Positions 6,730 to 8,798 of a stretch of 8,798 bases of DNA are shown piece after piece. Position 1 is the stretch's first letter. Every line of letters starts with the position of its first letter. The notes beneath the pieces are model-generated. The model saw nothing but the letters and a program-made list of their open reading frames with translations, made no database searches and was not told where the DNA came from. The position numbers were made by a program, and so were the translations under genes. The stretch is from DASPHG01 sp035629775 (lineage in GTDB: Bacteria > Actinomycetota > Thermoleophilia > Solirubrobacterales > Thermoleophilaceae). The stretch covers positions 1 through 8,798 of the forward strand of contig DASPHG010000001.1 of assembly GCA_035629775.1 (NCBI GenBank), written 5' to 3'.

Positions 6730-6735
6730 AGCGGC
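6721..6735 (+). terminator. Small GC hairpin holding both convergent stop codons
   Basis: GCCGC (6721-6725) and GCGGC (6731-6735) form a 5-bp stem around the 5-nt loop CTAGA. The loop contains the TAG stop of the SDR gene (6727-6729) and the complementary stop of the DUF429 gene (6726-6728). No T-tract follows on either strand, so the terminator role is only a possibility. There is no other space for a terminator between these genes. Confidence 0.25.
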
Positions 6736-7424
6736 ACGCGGGCAACCGGGGGAAGCACGCCCTCCGTCGTGAAGGGGCGCACAGGGCCCGAGCCGGGGAG
6801 CACGACCACGCCCTCCTCGGGATCCCCCATCCACCGGGCATGTCCGACGGCGAACCGGTGCGCGCAGACGGCCGCCCCCGCGGCCTCGATCTCGTCGATG
6901 CGCCGGTGCCACAGGTCGCCCCCCTCGTCGAGCACGCGGTTGTCGAGCAGCTCCTGTATGCGCCGCTGGACCCCGAGCGGGTGGCGGCGGGCCGGTACGC
7001 GCCGGCCCTGGAGGGCGCTGAACACCGCCTCGGCGTTCGTCTCGAAGACACGCGCGACCTGGAATGCGCCGTCGGGCACGTTTCCCTCGCTGGCATCGGA
7101 GTCGGGCTCGAAGATCCCGAGCCCCTCCAGCGCGTCGAACATCGCGCCGCCCTCCGGGTTGAACGGCAACGGGGCCATCCCGATCCGGGCGAGGTTCTCG
7201 TCGCACACCCGTGGCGCGCCGGAGCGGCGGGCGCGGCCGCTCGGGGCGGCGATCGCCACCACCACGTCCTCGCCGAACGAGCGGACCGCGGTGGTCACGG
7301 CGGCCACGTCGCCGGGCTCGTAGAAGCGCGCCTCGAGGCGGACGGGCGGCTCGTCGGTCCGCACCTCGCGCAGGACGCACAGGTGGTGCGCGCCCGGCCC
7401 CACCTCGATGCCGCAGTAGTCCAT
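6726..7424 (-). CDS. DUF429-family protein (predicted RNase H-like fold)
   Basis: This is a 232-aa conserved protein of unknown function. Its pattern fits DUF429, a family predicted to have an RNase H-like nuclease fold. Seen: N-terminal MDYCGIEVG with Glu7 where the family usually has Asp (GID), VVVAIAAPSGRARRSG (residues 54-69), ARVFETNAEAVFSAL (124-138), a basic stretch RRVPARRHPLGVQRR (141-155), RRIDEIEAAGAAVCAHRFA (174-192) and DPEEGVVVLPG (201-211). The last three follow the DUF429 order of E-x-x-P/A, K/R-G-x-x-R, D-A-x-x-A, EG-x-I-x-x-P. Some acidic positions are changed: Ala59 stands where an IDAP Asp is often found, and IDEIEAA replaces a DALDA-like motif. Catalysis is therefore doubtful. 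The ATG lies 6 bp after the dapL stop with GGAG just ahead, making it the last gene of dapF-dapL-DUF429. The family call is probable; no function is assigned. Confidence 0.75.
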   Translation of the reverse strand: MDYCGIEVGPGAHHLCVLREVRTDEPPVRLEARFYEPGDVAAVTTAVRSFGEDVVVAIAAPSGRARRSGAPRVCDENLARIGMAPLPFNPEGGAMFDALEGLGIFEPDSDASEGNVPDGAFQVARVFETNAEAVFSALQGRRVPARRHPLGVQRRIQELLDNRVLDEGGDLWHRRIDEIEAAGAAVCAHRFAVGHARWMGDPEEGVVVLPGSGPVRPFTTEGVLPPVARVPL

Positions 7425-7427
7425 GGT

Positions 7428-7432
7428 CTCCT
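7428..7432 (-). promoter_or_regulatory. Shine-Dalgarno site of the DUF429 gene, overlapping the dapL stop codon
   Basis: On the minus strand AGGAG starts within the dapL TAG stop and ends 3 nt before ATG 7424. The spacing is shorter than ideal, but the arrangement supports this start and translation linked to dapL. Confidence 0.45.
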
Positions 7433-8594
7433 AGCTGGACAGGCTCGACCGGAGCCGCTCGACGGCCTCCGTGAGCCGCTCGTCGGCCACGGTCAGCGAG
7501 ATCCGGAAGAAGCCCTCCCCGTTCGGGCCGTACGCACCGCCGGGCGAGACGACGACGCCCGACTCGTCCAGGACGTGCTCCGCATATGACGCCGAGTCGT
7601 AGCCCTCCGGGACGGGCGCCCAGATGTAGATCGTTCCCTTCGGGGGGGCCACGTCCACCCCGATCTCGCGGAGGGCGTCGCAAACCAGGTCGCGCCGGCG
7701 CTGGTAGATCGCCGACATCTCGCGCGCGACCTCGTCGCCCCGCTCGAGGGTCGCGGCGGCGGCCAACTGGACCGCTTCGAACATGCCGGAGTCGATGTTC
7801 GTCTTGAGCTTCCAGTAGGCCTCGACGGCATCGGCGTTGCCAACGATCGCCGCGGTCCGCCAACCGGTCATGTTGTAGCCCTTCGACAGCGAGAAGACCT
7901 CGACGCCCACATCCTTCGCACCCGGCGTGGCGAGGAAGCTCGGCGCGACGTACCCGTCGAAGGTCGTCTCCGTGTAGGAGGCGTCGTGGACGATCAAGAC
8001 GTCGTTCGCGCGTCCGAACTCGACGGCCTGCTCGAACAGCCCGTCCGGCGCAATCGCACCGGTGGGGTTGTTCGGGTAGTTCAGGAACATGAGGCGCGCC
8101 CGCTCGCGCGCGCCTGCGTCGATCGCGTCGAGGTCCGGCGCGAAACCGCGCTCGGGCAACAGCGGCATCAGCACCGGCTCGCCGCCCACCAACAGCGGGC
8201 CGCCGGTGTAGACCGGGTAGCCCGGGTCGGCCGCGAGCGCGACGTCGCCCGCGTCGAGGAAGGCCAGGTTCAGGTTGAACACGCACTCCTTCGCCCCGAG
8301 CGCGGGCACGATCTCGGTGGCCGGGTCGAGCGTGACGCCGAAGCGGCGCTCGTAGAACGCGGCGAGCGCGTCCCGGAACTCGGCTCGGCCGCGGTTCGAC
8401 GGGTACTGGTGCGTGCCGGGGTCCTTCACGGCCTCGATCAGCGCATCGACCACCACCTGCGGCGTCGGCGTATCCGGGTCGCCGATTCCCAGGCTGATCA
8501 CATCGACTCCGGCCGCCTTCTTCTCGGCGATCTTGCGCTCGAGCTCGGCGAAGAGGTACGGGGGGATGCGGTCGAGCCGCTCGCTTTGCTTCAT
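7431..8594 (-). CDS. dapL: LL-diaminopimelate aminotransferase (DapL), PLP-dependent fold type I
   Basis: DapL converts tetrahydrodipicolinate directly to LL-2,6-diaminopimelate with glutamate as amino donor, bypassing the acylated intermediates of the succinylase/acetylase routes. The protein has 387 aa. Seen: RIPPYLFAELERKIAEKK (residues 9-26), VISLGIGDPDTPTP (32-45), HQYPSNRG (62-69), DPGYPVYTGG (123-132), NYPNNPTGA (172-180), HDASYTETTFDGY (203-215), the PLP lysine Lys238 in SLSKGYNMTGWR (235-246), KTNIDSGMF (264-272) and the carboxylate-binding Arg364 (FFRIS). This pattern is characteristic of the DapL group of class I aminotransferases. ATG 8594 overlaps the dapF stop as TGATG. In-frame codons further upstream lie inside dapF and read as unrelated sequence. 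Adjacency to dapF strongly supports LL-DAP over other transaminase roles. An alanine- or aspartate-type aminotransferase is the alternative. Confidence 0.88.
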   Translation of the reverse strand: MKQSERLDRIPPYLFAELERKIAEKKAAGVDVISLGIGDPDTPTPQVVVDALIEAVKDPGTHQYPSNRGRAEFRDALAAFYERRFGVTLDPATEIVPALGAKECVFNLNLAFLDAGDVALAADPGYPVYTGGPLLVGGEPVLMPLLPERGFAPDLDAIDAGARERARLMFLNYPNNPTGAIAPDGLFEQAVEFGRANDVLIVHDASYTETTFDGYVAPSFLATPGAKDVGVEVFSLSKGYNMTGWRTAAIVGNADAVEAYWKLKTNIDSGMFEAVQLAAAATLERGDEVAREMSAIYQRRRDLVCDALREIGVDVAPPKGTIYIWAPVPEGYDSASYAEHVLDESGVVVSPGGAYGPNGEGFFRISLTVADERLTEAVERLRSSLSS

Positions 8595-8798
8595 CAGGCG
8601 TTCTTCAGCTCCTCGGTCAGTTCTTCGGACAGCTCGGCCGTGTAGACGTGGCGCGCCCATCCGCTCAGGTTCACGTGCAGGTCCTCTCCCACCTCGACCT
8701 CCAAATCGCCCCCGTCCAGACGCACGGTGGCCGGGCTGTCGAGGCCTCGCAGGATGGCCGCCACGGCCGCGCCGACCGCGCCCGTGCCCGAGGACATG
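8594..8798 (-). CDS. dapF: Diaminopimelate epimerase, C-terminal part (5' end beyond the window)
   Basis: DapF interconverts LL- and meso-diaminopimelate, the next step after DapL. Only the last 68 or so residues are in the window. The Met at 8797-8795 is probably internal, because it falls inside the conserved active-site loop. Seen: MSSGTGAVGAAVAAIL, which aligns with the family's ACGSGACAAxAV loop, then VRLDGGDLEVEV (like VxLPGGxLxI), then LHVNLSGWARHVYTAEL (like MTGPAxxVYxG) near the C-terminus. In this alignment the family's second catalytic Cys is replaced by Ser, encoded by TCG at minus 8791-8789. The C-terminus is extended by a Glu-rich tail (SEELTEELKNA). The stop overlaps the dapL start by one base (TGATG). 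The identity rests on this short segment and on the dapL neighbour. A DapF-like epimerase of other specificity is possible. Confidence 0.8.
   Translation of the reverse strand, partial: MSSGTGAVGAAVAAILRGLDSPATVRLDGGDLEVEVGEDLHVNLSGWARHVYTAELSEELTEELKNA

Noticed and set aside
4704..7589. A very long plus-strand open frame of about 960 codons
   Set aside because: It runs antisense to hflX and through the second SDR in another frame. Its translation is arginine/alanine-rich low-complexity sequence with no motif. Long spurious frames are expected at this GC content.
6547..8286. A 579-codon minus-strand open frame
   Set aside because: It overlaps dapL and the DUF429 gene in another frame and reads as Arg/Gly/Pro-rich sequence, a shadow of genes supported by clear family motifs.
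8595..8660. Upstream extension of dapL to an ATG at 8660
   Set aside because: It would overlap the end of dapF by 67 bp and add a 22-residue basic stretch. MKQSERLDRIPPYLF from 8594 is the natural DapL N-terminus, with a TGATG junction.
1..8798. Search for CRISPR repeats, tRNA/rRNA, insertion sequences, toxin-antitoxin or defence genes
   Set aside because: I saw no repeated spaced units, no cloverleaf-like or rRNA sequence, and no transposase, integrase or defence-type motif. Nearly every base belongs to one of the eleven genes listed.

Overview
This is a very GC-rich, densely packed bacterial chromosome segment made entirely of ordinary cellular genes. There is no sign of a phage, insertion sequence, CRISPR array, rRNA or tRNA. 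The murT-gatD pair, dapF close to hflX (as in many actinobacteria), GTG starts inside 4-bp overlaps and leaderless-looking starts suggest a high-GC actinobacterium. The lysine branch uses an LL-diaminopimelate aminotransferase (DapL), which is not the route of Streptomyces or Mycobacterium. That fits a deep-branching actinobacterial group such as Thermoleophilia, but the taxonomy is inference.

Layout: (1) Positions 1-3033, + strand: the 3' part of murT, a class I SAM methyltransferase, gatD and an NAD(P)-dependent SDR epimerase/dehydratase. They are linked by 13-bp and 4-bp overlaps and a 4-bp gap, so they form one operon whose promoter lies left of the window. (2) Positions 3050-5732, - strand: hflX, dut and a family 2 glycosyltransferase, each joined to the next by a GTGA overlap. 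(3) Positions 5755-6729, + strand: a second SDR gene, divergent from hflX. (4) Positions 6726-8798, - strand: the 3' end of dapF, then dapL and a DUF429-like gene. Their promoter lies right of the window. No gene-free stretch exceeds about 25 bp.

Two loci bear on the peptidoglycan stem peptide. DapL and DapF supply meso-diaminopimelate for lysine and for position 3 of the stem. MurT/GatD amidate the D-glutamate at position 2 of lipid II. HflX is a ribosome-associated GTPase, dUTPase cleans the nucleotide pool, and the two SDRs and the glycosyltransferase have unknown substrates.

No dramatic new system is visible. The most notable points are: a 22-bp divergent spacer between hflX and the second SDR in which two TAnnnT -10 boxes share one central TA, each lying exactly 6 nt from a start codon (a candidate symmetric, bidirectional, leaderless promoter); a methyltransferase embedded between murT and gatD; serine where DapF normally has its second catalytic cysteine; and small GC hairpins carrying the stop codons at both convergent gene junctions.
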